This document shows, piece by piece, positions 1 to 6,070 of a stretch of DNA of 8,774 nt. Numbering within the stretch: position 1 is the first letter of the stretch; every line of letters starts with the position of its first letter. A program made the translations under genes and the position numbers. Location of the stretch: assembly GCA_031278675.1 (NCBI GenBank), contig JAITJY010000110.1, positions 1-8,774 on the forward strand, in the 5' to 3' direction. The notes under the pieces are model-generated. The model made no database searches and was not told the DNA's origin. It saw only the letters and a program-made list of their open reading frames with translations. The stretch is from Bifidobacteriaceae bacterium. GTDB taxonomy: Bacteria > Actinomycetota > Actinomycetes > Actinomycetales > WQXJ01.

Positions 1-1612
1 ACCGTCGCAGCGCCGCAGCCCCGTCCCACACCTGCACGGCCGGCACCATCAGGCTTGGGTCGGCTTGGGAGCGAAGCTCGAAGTTGATTCGCCACGCCGC
101 CGATGCCGTGCCGCCCGCCTCCGCTTCCTCGTCCCGTTCCCCTTCGCCCAGTTCGTCATTGTCTGGGTCGGACCAGTCCGGTTCGTCTTGGTCCGGGTCG
201 AACCGGTCCAGTTCGTCTTGGTCTGGGTCGGACCAGTCCGGTTCATCTTGGTCTGGGTCGGACCAGTCCGGTTCGTCTTGGTCTGGGTCGTCTTCATCTG
301 GTTCATACCAGCCCCGGTCTTGCCCCCTGGGCCCCGGTTCGCCCAGAGCTTCGCCACCTGACTGGTAGACCGCAATGGCTTCGGTCATATCCGGGTCTAC
401 CAGGCGGAAGACCAGTTCGGCAGGGCCGGCGGGACCTGCGCCCACACTGTCCCATGCCGCCAAAGCCACCCTTAGCGGCTGCATCTGTTTCGGGGTCGCC
501 GTGAATATGCCCGTTGGGCTGATCAGCGCCGCGAGCCAAGCTTCCGTGGCCGGTAGCCGGCCCGGGCTGTGAGACCGGCGCGGCGGCACAGTATCTTTCA
601 GGCGCAGTCCGGCTTGGTGGGCTCTGGCCCGCACTGCGGCGTCTACGAGCGCTTCGATCATCTGAGTGACCAGGTCATCTGGGCTAACCGCGTCCAGTTC
701 CCGGTCCGTCAGCGCTTCGGCCCGGACAATCGGCGGCAGAGCCGCGACCATTCCCTGGAACACCGTCAGATCGTGTCCCGCCGCCACAGGCACCCAATGG
801 GCGCGCCAGGTCGCGGCCCCTTCGCCGGCGCGGCCGGTCGGCTTTGCGGGTGGCGGGTAGTCCAGTGGCGTGAGGACCGGCTTGACGCGGCCGCGTTCGG
901 CGAGGTCCACAGCGAACTCTGCGAGGGCTGCCAAATAGTAGATGGACTGACCGAACCGTACATCCGGCAGGCCCGCCTGGATGAATTCCTCCAGCCGCGT
1001 CGGGTCGATCGCGACCGCTGGCACCGCCCAACGTGCCAGCACCGGCGCGTTGGGGCTGCCGCGCCGCGGCCTGGTCCGGACCAGTTCGGGCGAATCGAGC
1101 GGCGAACTTGGCCACGACGGCAAGAACAGCGGAACGCGCTGCTCAGCAGCGTCTCCCGGCGCCGCCCCGCTCGCCTCGCTGGTTTGCGCGGTGGACCGGG
1201 ATGCTTGGTCGCGGAGCGAACCGGGCGCTAATCCCGCAGCGACGGCAGCGGCCTGGGCGGCGCGGCCGGTGTGAGCAACCGGGGTGGCGGCGACGGCATC
1301 GGCCTGGGCGGTGGGGCCGGCGTGAGCGGCTGGGGTGGCGGCGACGGCATCGGCCTGGGCGGCGGGGACCACGGCGCGGCCGGTGTGAGCGGCTGGGACT
1401 GTGGGGGCGGCATCGGACGATGGCGTGGCAGGCGAGGTCAGCGGCACATCGCTTGTCGCCAACAGCGCCGCGAGCGGGCCGGCCGCCAGCGCAAACGGGT
1501 GCGGACGGGCCGAACGGTAGGCATAACTGGGGCTCTTGACTCGAGCGGCGGAATCTTCCGCCCAAACCATCGGACCGGTTTGACTGGACCAGACGGCGTG
1601 CAGCACATACAT
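1..1612 (-). CDS. SNF2-family DEAD/DEAH helicase, N-terminal part (gene continues beyond left edge)
   Basis: An uninterrupted reading frame starts at ATG 1612 and leaves the window after 537 codons. It matches, from memory, the N-terminal 'SNF2-associated' region of long actinobacterial RapA/SNF2-like helicases. Features include W17-A-E-D20 and H38-P-F40 near the start, a hydrophobic helix from I224 (IYYLAALAEFAVDL), and at residues 507-525 the block WRINFELRSQADPSLMVPA that normally leads into the motor domain. The Walker A and DExx motifs are not in the window, so ATPase activity is inferred from family. Members are usually about 1,000 residues or more. Two repeat-rich stretches interrupt it: Ala-rich at about residues 72-124 and acidic at about 438-502. 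A weak AGAGG lies 13 bases upstream of the ATG; GTG at codon 3 is an alternative start. The gene is divergent from the universal stress gene. Confidence 0.85.
   Translation of the reverse strand, partial: MYVLHAVWSSQTGPMVWAEDSAARVKSPSYAYRSARPHPFALAAGPLAALLATSDVPLTSPATPSSDAAPTVPAAHTGRAVVPAAQADAVAATPAAHAGPTAQADAVAATPVAHTGRAAQAAAVAAGLAPGSLRDQASRSTAQTSEASGAAPGDAAEQRVPLFLPSWPSSPLDSPELVRTRPRRGSPNAPVLARWAVPAVAIDPTRLEEFIQAGLPDVRFGQSIYYLAALAEFAVDLAERGRVKPVLTPLDYPPPAKPTGRAGEGAATWRAHWVPVAAGHDLTVFQGMVAALPPIVRAEALTDRELDAVSPDDLVTQMIEALVDAAVRARAHQAGLRLKDTVPPRRSHSPGRLPATEAWLAALISPTGIFTATPKQMQPLRVALAAWDSVGAGPAGPAELVFRLVDPDMTEAIAVYQSGGEALGEPGPRGQDRGWYEPDEDDPDQDEPDWSDPDQDEPDWSDPDQDELDRFDPDQDEPDWSDPDNDELGEGERDEEAEAGGTASAAWRINFELRSQADPSLMVPAVQVWDGAAALRR
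151..300 (-). repeat. Five tandem 30-bp units encoding an acidic decapeptide repeat
   Basis: Units begin at 151, 181, 211, 241 and 271. Four are close copies and the fifth is degenerate in its last ten bases. On the minus strand they encode the decapeptide DPDQDEPDWS in frame inside the helicase gene, at about residues 438-488. The unit is a whole number of codons, so copy-number change would not break the frame. The repeat adds a strongly acidic, probably disordered tract just before the conserved WRINFELRS block. Confidence 0.9.
1241..1400 (-). repeat. Degenerate 51-bp tandem repeat coding an Ala-rich segment of the helicase
   Basis: The plus-strand word GTGAGC followed by a GGTGGCGGCGACGGCATCGG-like core recurs with starts near 1271 and 1322, with a partial copy at 1385 after a 12-base insertion and a weaker copy on the left. 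On the coding strand the units read as AQADAVAATPAAHAGPT-like heptadecapeptides at about residues 72-124. Spacings of 51 and 63 bases are multiples of three, as expected for slippage or recombination under coding constraint. Confidence 0.8.
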
Positions 1613-1973
1613 GGCTGGGCGAAAACCTCTCGTTGCGGGGCGAACCGGACGCCGCTAACTGGCTGAAATGACGTAGGCCAGTCTAGTGGGCGCTCGCGTC
1701 AGATCTGTGCGATTCGCGCGCGGCCCGGCGCGGTGGCTAGCCAGGCGGAGGTCTGGCCGCACCCCACGAACTCCCCCGCTTCGCTGTGAGATCTCGCGGG
1801 GACCCCGCGTGAGCGAAACTCGGCTCAGGTGCAAGGGTTTCGGCCACCCAGTGCGGCTCGTCGCGACTCGGTAACGTTCCTGTAAGCTATGTCTCATCCA
1901 CTGCCCACGACCTGGTAAAACTAAGGCAGTTTGCTAGACGGCGCTGGGCGTTGATTGCAAAGGAGCGGGGGAC
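1613..1973. other. Divergent intergenic region between helicase and universal stress genes
   Basis: No convincing gene is seen in this 361-base spacer; short frames here have no recognisable product. It must carry promoters for both neighbours. A possible extended -10 (TGTAAGCT, 1881-1888) faces the stress gene but lacks a good -35. An imperfect nested inverted repeat lies at 1780-1817. The Shine-Dalgarno AAAGGAG (1959-1965) sits 8 bases before the stress-gene ATG. Confidence 0.6.
1780..1817. repeat. Nested inverted repeat in the divergent spacer
   Basis: The inner arms CGCGGGG (1795-1801) and CCCCGCG (1803-1809) are perfectly complementary around a single base. The outer arms TTCGCT (1780-1785) and AGCGAA (1812-1817) are also complementary. 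It could be a cruciform or RNA hairpin, a transcription-factor site, or a terminator for stray transcription; nothing in the sequence decides between these. Confidence 0.5.
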
Positions 1974-3176
1974 ATGAAGCCTAAGAGGCCGGCAGTTATA
2001 GTTGGCGTGGATGGCTCGGAATCATCGTTGAACGCCCTGAAGTGGGCCGCGCACGCCGCGAAGCGCAGACAAGCGCCGTTGCGGGTGGTTTGCGCGTACA
2101 CAGTGCCCCGGTTCGGCGCCGGTTCGGCCGATGACGCCTACCTCGACCTCGGGAGCACCGCCTTGGAAGAGGGCGCCTCCAGCGTCGTTGACCTCGCCGT
2201 CCGCCACGCGCAAGCGATTCATCCACACGTCGAGGGAACCACCGAGGTTGGCGACGCCGCCGGCGTCTTGGTGGAACACTCCAAACAGGCTGGTCTCGCG
2301 GTGGTCGGGACCCGCGGCAAAGGCGGTTTCGCCGAGCGCCTGCTCGGCACCGTCAGCACCGCTTTACCGGTCCATGCCCATTGCCCCACAGTCGTGGTGC
2401 CCGCCCGCTGGAATCAGTTGGAGCCCGAACGCCGGGTCGATTCGGGAGCGGGCGGCGGGGCAGCGGCGGGTGCCGTCGGCTCGGGTCAGCGCCCCGCAGC
2501 CGGTAGCACTGCAACAGCGGGTGAGCCTGGGCCGGGCGGCGGTGCGGCGGCAGCGGCGGGCGAGCGTGGGCCGGGCGGCGGGGCAGCGGCGGGTGCGGAG
2601 ACGGCAGCGGGCAGCGGGGCGGCGGCGGGTGCGGAGACGGCATCGGGCGGCGGGGCGGAGACGGGAGCGGGCGCGGGGGTGAGCGTGCCGGTGCGGAAGA
2701 TCGTGGTCGGGATCGACGGGTCGGAAGCGTCCCGTGTGGCCTTGAAACACGCTGTGGACGCCGCGATCGACTGGGACGCCGAACTGATCGCGTTCTCCTC
2801 CATGCCGATCGCGGCGGGAACCAGCCTCATGGCGTGGGCGCCGGGCCAGGTGGACCATTCGGCCGTCCTGATGGAACTCGAAACCGAGGTCGGCCGGGTG
2901 ATCGCCGAGGAACTCGAAGGCCGGGACCTGCCCGCCGGGTTCACCGTGCGCCACCATGCCCTAGACGGCACGGCGGCGGCGCTGTTGGTGGAGTTCTCGG
3001 GATCGGCGGATCTTGTTGTGGTCGGAAGCCGCGGGCGGGGCGGGTTCTCGGGGCTGCTGCTCGGGTCAACCAGCCAAGCCGTGTTGCATCATGCCCGCTG
3101 CCCTGTCATGGTGGTGCCCGTGCGTTTGAAGAATAACGAACGGGTCGCCGCTGGGGCAGCGAGTGAATCGGCCTGA
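1974..3176 (+). CDS. Tandem-domain universal stress protein (UspA family)
   Basis: This 400-residue cytoplasmic protein contains two Usp domains. Domain 1 (about 5-145) has the nucleotide-binding start GVDGS (11-15) and a full G-2X-G-9X-G-S/T ATP motif from G112 to T126. Domain 2 (about 241-385) has GIDGS (246-250) and the same motif from G351 to S365, so both halves look able to bind ATP. Tandem Usp proteins of about 290-300 residues are common in actinobacteria and are linked to stress and persistence; the exact role here is not known. The extra length is an 80-residue Gly/Ala repeat linker at about 157-236. The start is fixed by AAAGGAG at 1959-1965. The gene overlaps the yggS-type gene downstream, so the two are probably cotranscribed. 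Confidence 0.93.
   Translation: MKPKRPAVIVGVDGSESSLNALKWAAHAAKRRQAPLRVVCAYTVPRFGAGSADDAYLDLGSTALEEGASSVVDLAVRHAQAIHPHVEGTTEVGDAAGVLVEHSKQAGLAVVGTRGKGGFAERLLGTVSTALPVHAHCPTVVVPARWNQLEPERRVDSGAGGGAAAGAVGSGQRPAAGSTATAGEPGPGGGAAAAAGERGPGGGAAAGAETAAGSGAAAGAETASGGGAETGAGAGVSVPVRKIVVGIDGSEASRVALKHAVDAAIDWDAELIAFSSMPIAAGTSLMAWAPGQVDHSAVLMELETEVGRVIAEELEGRDLPAGFTVRHHALDGTAAALLVEFSGSADLVVVGSRGRGGFSGLLLGSTSQAVLHHARCPVMVVPVRLKNNERVAAGAASESA
2523..2674 (+). repeat. Gly/Ala-coding tandem repeat in the Usp linker
   Basis: The linker holds four related units of 12-13 codons. The first two, starting at 2523 and 2562 (39 bases apart), read GEPGPGGGAAAAA and GERGPGGGAAAGA. The next two begin with ETA (ETAAGSGAAAGA, ETASGGGAETGA). 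The product is a flexible, low-complexity tether between two otherwise normal Usp domains. Confidence 0.8.
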
Positions 3177-4083
3177 ATCGCTAACGAGCAGAAGTGCGGG
3201 CTTGGCCCCGGGGAACGGCGGGGGCGCGGGCGGGCTGGATGCTACGGGAGGGCTGGGCGCCGGGGGCGCGGGCGTGGCCGGGCCGGATGCTACGGCTGGG
3301 CTGGGCGCCGGGGGCGCGGAGAGTGCGGACTTGGCCGGGCCGGACGCTGCTCCGGGGATGGCGCGGCCGGAGGGCGCGGAGCGCCTGGAACGGTTAGTTG
3401 CAGAACGGTGGGCGCGGGCCCAGGAGCGGGTTGACGCCGCGTGTGCGGCGTCTGGGCGGCCGGCCGGGTCGGTGCGGGTGCTGCTCGCCACCAAGACGCA
3501 GCCCGCAGCCCTGATCCGCGCGGCGCTGGCGGCGGGAGCCAGCCTGATCGGCGAAAACCGAGTCCAAGAGATGGTTGCCAAAGGTCCAGAATTGGCCGGT
3601 CTGCCCCATGAATTACACCTGATCGGCCCGCTGCAATCCAACAAGGTCAACGCTGCACTGCGTTGGGCGGACTGCATCCAAACGGTCGATTCGCTGCGCC
3701 TCGCTGAGCGGGCGAGCCGCCGCGCGTCGGTTCGCGAGCGCCCACTCGATGTCATGGTGCAGGTCAACGTCTCTGGCGAACCCACCAAATCTGGTATCGC
3801 GCCAGAAGAGGCCGAGGCGCTAGCCCACCAAATCAGTGCCCTAAGCGGGCTGCGACTCACCGGTTTTATGACAATTGGTCCGCTGGTGGCGGATGCGGGC
3901 GAGATCCGCCGCGCCTACGCCGCCCTGCGGCACATCCGTGACCAAGTAGTTGCCAGCGGCGCGCCAGGGACCGCCCAGGCGGCCGAACTGTCCATGGGCA
4001 TGAGCGGCGATCTAGAGGAAGCCATCGCTGAAGGCGCCACAATGGTCCGCCTCGGCACTGCGGTCTTCGGCGCCCGCATCTAG
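3163..4083 (+). CDS. yggS: YggS/PROSC-family PLP homeostasis protein with N-terminal repeat extension
   Basis: The conserved part (about residues 72-306) is a YggS-type alanine-racemase-like TIM barrel, a cytoplasmic pyridoxal-5'-phosphate-binding protein involved in vitamin B6 and amino-acid homeostasis with no known catalytic activity. Family landmarks are ATKTQP with the PLP lysine K111, IGENRVQE (129-136), LIGPLQSNK (153-161), QVNVSGEPTKSGI (200-212), GFMTIGP (234-240), LSMGMSGD (276-283) and VRLGTAVFG (295-303). YggS proteins are usually 220-240 residues, so the GTG 3163 start gives about 65 extra Gly/Ala-rich residues. The true start may instead be ATG 3358 (residue 66) or TTG 3331, which has GGAGAG 7 bases upstream; none has an ideal ribosome site. 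From GTG 3163 the gene overlaps the Usp gene by 14 bases. Confidence 0.9.
   Translation: MNRPESLTSRSAGLAPGNGGGAGGLDATGGLGAGGAGVAGPDATAGLGAGGAESADLAGPDAAPGMARPEGAERLERLVAERWARAQERVDAACAASGRPAGSVRVLLATKTQPAALIRAALAAGASLIGENRVQEMVAKGPELAGLPHELHLIGPLQSNKVNAALRWADCIQTVDSLRLAERASRRASVRERPLDVMVQVNVSGEPTKSGIAPEEAEALAHQISALSGLRLTGFMTIGPLVADAGEIRRAYAALRHIRDQVVASGAPGTAQAAELSMGMSGDLEEAIAEGATMVRLGTAVFGARI
3232..3350 (+). repeat. GC-rich direct repeat at the start of the yggS frame
   Basis: A word around GATGCTACG followed by GGGCTGGGCGCCGGGGGCGC occurs with anchors at 3238 and 3286 (48 bases apart). A third, diverged anchor (GACGCTGCT) lies at 3343. In the yggS frame it encodes LDATGGLGAGGAGVAG then PDATAGLGAGGA. 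All spacings are multiples of three, and no stop interrupts the frame. Confidence 0.75.
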
Positions 4084-4243
4084 ACCCACCCCACCGCATC
4101 GCTGAGCCTGGATCGACCGATGATCGCCGGAGGGAAGCACCAGACGGGTGCGATGGGCGTTCCTGGCCGGCGATGGCTACCCGGTGGCCTGCCCGGTCGG
4201 CCGGGGGCGTCCGACAGCGCTTGTCTGCCGCGTTTCCGCTGGT

Positions 4244-4258
4244 GAGAGCTTCGCTCTC
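4244..4258. terminator. Short hairpin GAGAGC-TTC-GCTCTC, putative terminator element
   Basis: A perfect 6-bp stem (4244-4249 with 4253-4258) closes a 3-base loop. It lies between convergent genes and 18 bases before a longer hairpin. No T-run follows on either strand, so it would have to act without a U-tract or as a pausing element. Confidence 0.4.
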
Positions 4259-4276
4259 CCCTGCGCGGGCACGGTC

Positions 4277-4300
4277 GGACGGTGTTGTTCAACACCGTCC
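4277..4300. terminator. Perfect 10-bp hairpin, putative bidirectional terminator
   Basis: GGACGGTGTT (4277-4286) pairs exactly with AACACCGTCC (4291-4300) around the loop GTTC. The symmetric position between two convergent genes suits a bidirectional terminator. There is no U-tract on either strand, which is common for actinobacterial terminators but lowers certainty. Confidence 0.55.
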
Positions 4301-4408
4301 TGGCTGGCGAGCAGCGCAGTAGGCGAGGATCGGTGGATCGATGCTGAGTCCCGCATTCGCCGCCCCTGCCCGGCCCGCAACCCGCAGGGCCGGAGCCGGC
4401 GGTGGGGA

Positions 4409-5668
4409 TTAGTCGGCATCGGCTGCCATCTGCTGTCCCCAAAACCGCAACCCGGCTGGGAGGGAAGCGATCGCCATCGTCCATGTGTGACCGCCGACCG
4501 GCTCAACATAAATCTCCACGACCTGGCCACGCAGGCGCAGAGCCGCAGCCATCTGCTGGGCGTCGAGCCCGACCCGCTTATTGACCTCCGGCGCATCGAC
4601 CCCGAACCACGTCGCAACTGGATACTCGTCCAACTCTTCGCGGGTCTCGATGTACTTCAGCGGGGTGACGGCATCCACCTCTGCCTGGCTGGATTTCATC
4701 GCATGCCCGGCAGCGCCAGGCTCACCGTAGGGCAGCATAGACAGGATGGTCGAGAAGGTCTCATTGTGGCGTAGGCCCTGGTCAACGGCGCAATAGCCGC
4801 CCATCGACATGCCGCCGATCGCCGTGTAACGGCGGTCCAGCGCGACAGGCAGATGATTTTCCACCCAGGGAAGCACCACGGTGTACAGGTAGGACTCGAC
4901 CTGCGAGCCGCCCGGCTTGGTCGCGTCGAGGCAGCCGGATTCTGCGGCCCCCACCGCGTGCAGACCCGGCGAAACCAGGATCACGGGCGGGATCTCGCGC
5001 GCGGCGATCAGCGCATCCACCACCGCCGGGGCGCCCGCCGCCATCCAATCCGCCGCCGATCCAGGCGACCCGTGCGCCAAATAGATCACCGGGTAGGCGA
5101 TCGCGCCGGATGGGTCGTAGGCCGGCGGCGTATAGATCAGCACGTCGTGGCCCGGCATGTTGAGAGCCTTAGGCGCCGGTAAGACGAACCGCCCAATCCC
5201 GCCCCGCGCCGACCGCTCATTGCTCGGGTCCAGCCCCGCAGGGATGTCCAGGGCGCTCGCGACCGGGGTGGCGGAGCTGGTGATCGGCGTATCCCCGAGC
5301 TGATCGGCGTCCGGCGCCTGGTCCGCCAACTGGGCTTCGGGCCGGAAACTGTTCGGCAGCCCCGCCCGGATGGCCGCCCCCTCAAGATTCGGCACCCAGC
5401 CCACATACGCGTTGACGCCGACCCCCAGCCCGGTCACCAGCGTTAACGTTCCCACCACCGAGGCCGCCGTCCGCCAGGTCCGGCGCGCCCGGATGCGTTG
5501 GCGCGTGCGCCGCAAGACGAAGATCGCCCCCAGCACAATCACCAGGCCAATACCCGCCGTCACCAAGCCAAACGGCATAGAACTGAAGATATCGTGGCGT
5601 GGCCCAGGGACGATGCCGTCTGCCCCGTCCCGCTCCCAAGGCCAGAGGGCCCAGACGCCGTTTCGCAT
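4409..5668 (-). CDS. Membrane-anchored alpha/beta-hydrolase, Esterase D (PF00756) type
   Basis: This 419-residue protein has two N-terminal hydrophobic segments (about 34-52 and 68-90) separated by the Arg-rich RRTRQRIRARR, then a linker and an alpha/beta-hydrolase domain (about 160-415) that probably lies outside the membrane. The nucleophile elbow is GGMSMGG with S288. D358 (WFGVDAP) and H394 (GGHTW) are the likely rest of the triad. YLAHGSPGSAADW (196-208) would form the oxyanion-hole region. The only two cysteines, C246 and C293, could form a disulfide. The family includes antigen 85-like acyltransferases and enterochelin esterases; the substrate cannot be told. Neither ATG 5668 nor in-frame ATG 5578 has a visible Shine-Dalgarno, so the start is uncertain and may be leaderless. 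The gene is divergent from vapBC and convergent with yggS. Confidence 0.88.
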   Translation of the reverse strand: MRNGVWALWPWERDGADGIVPGPRHDIFSSMPFGLVTAGIGLVIVLGAIFVLRRTRQRIRARRTWRTAASVVGTLTLVTGLGVGVNAYVGWVPNLEGAAIRAGLPNSFRPEAQLADQAPDADQLGDTPITSSATPVASALDIPAGLDPSNERSARGGIGRFVLPAPKALNMPGHDVLIYTPPAYDPSGAIAYPVIYLAHGSPGSAADWMAAGAPAVVDALIAAREIPPVILVSPGLHAVGAAESGCLDATKPGGSQVESYLYTVVLPWVENHLPVALDRRYTAIGGMSMGGYCAVDQGLRHNETFSTILSMLPYGEPGAAGHAMKSSQAEVDAVTPLKYIETREELDEYPVATWFGVDAPEVNKRVGLDAQQMAAALRLRGQVVEIYVEPVGGHTWTMAIASLPAGLRFWGQQMAADAD

Positions 5669-5674
5669 TTGTTA

Positions 5675-5685
5675 AGTGTCACACT
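5675..5685. promoter_or_regulatory. Palindrome AGTGT-C-ACACT beside the esterase start
   Basis: Perfect 5-bp arms flank one central base, 7 bases upstream of the esterase ATG at 5668. Its position suits a repressor operator or the start of a very short leader. No regulator gene for it is seen in the window. Confidence 0.4.
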
Positions 5686-5794
5686 GTTGTCTGTACTGGC
5701 GGGTGGCCTGGTGCAGCTCGTTCACCCGGCGGACGGGCTCAGGTGGGCCTGACTGGTCGCTGGGGCGGCGCGGATGTCGCCATCGTCGCGGGGC

Positions 5795-5866
5795 ATGTGT
5801 AAGGCTAAGTGTGAGGCTTTGTGTAGAATAATGTGTAGAAGGTTGTGTGGAAGGATGTGTAAGGAG
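5795..5866 (+). repeat. Six contiguous 12-bp direct repeats (iteron-like) upstream of vapB
   Basis: Units start at 5795, 5807, 5819, 5831, 5843 and 5855 with no gaps: ATGTGTAAGGCT, AAGTGTGAGGCT, TTGTGTAGAATA, ATGTGTAGAAGG, TTGTGTGGAAGG, ATGTGTAAGGAG. All share GTGT at unit positions 3-6 followed by a purine-rich half. Unit 3 contains the -10-like TAGAAT and unit 6 supplies the vapB Shine-Dalgarno. Antitoxins commonly bind repeats in their own promoter, so this is probably the VapB/VapBC operator; that role is inferred. Confidence 0.85.
5824..5829 (+). promoter_or_regulatory. Putative -10 element (TAGAAT) of the vapBC promoter
   Basis: TAGAAT differs from TATAAT at one base and lies inside repeat unit 3, the most diverged unit. 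No good -35 is visible 16-18 bases upstream, as often in actinobacteria. Initiation near 5836 would give a leader of about 37 bases containing units 4-6. A regulator bound to the array would cover this element. Confidence 0.45.
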
Positions 5867-5872
5867 GCGCAC

Positions 5873-6070
5873 ATGGCAACTAATCTGGCCTTGGACCCGG
5901 GCTTGCTGGACCGTGCGCTCGTGGTGAGCGGCGCGCCAACCAAGAAGGCGGCCGTGACCATGGCGCTGGAGGAGTTCGTCGCCCGGCGGGAGCAGGCCGC
6001 GTTGGCGGAACTGGCGGGGAGCCTGGAATGGGATGACGGTTTCGATTACAAGGCGGAACGGTCGCGCTGA
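5873..6070 (+). CDS. vapB: VapB-family antitoxin
   Basis: This 65-residue protein matches the actinobacterial VapB family that pairs with PIN toxins. The N-terminal TNLALDPGLLDRALVVSG and TKKAAVTMALEEFVARR form the DNA-binding and dimerisation part. The acidic/aromatic tail LEWDDGFDYKAERSR is typical of the toxin-wrapping end. The antitoxin neutralises VapC and usually represses its own operon with it. The start is set by AAGGAGG (5861-5867) 5 bases before ATG 5873. The frame stays open upstream to 5774 and would add 33 residues with a Cys tetrapeptide repeat, but that start has no ribosome site. The stop TGA shares its last base with the vapC ATG, so the pair is translationally coupled. Confidence 0.93.
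   Translation: MATNLALDPGLLDRALVVSGAPTKKAAVTMALEEFVARREQAALAELAGSLEWDDGFDYKAERSR

Larger units (their letters stand above)
4084..4408. other. Convergent intergenic region with two hairpins
   Basis: This 325-base gap lies between the stop of the yggS-type gene and the stop of the minus-strand esterase. No gene with recognisable product is seen; a frame that crosses it on the plus strand is antisense to the esterase and looks spurious. The two listed hairpins are the only clear structure. Confidence 0.65.

Noticed and set aside
151..300. 30-bp repeats as a CRISPR array
   Set aside because: The units are directly adjacent with no spacers, and they encode an in-frame decapeptide within the helicase gene.
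569..1231. Plus-strand 220-residue open frame
   Set aside because: It is antisense to the helicase gene, Arg-rich and low in complexity, with no family resemblance; high GC explains its openness.
4148..4774. Plus-strand 208-residue open frame
   Set aside because: It runs antisense into the esterase, crosses both hairpins and has no recognisable domain.
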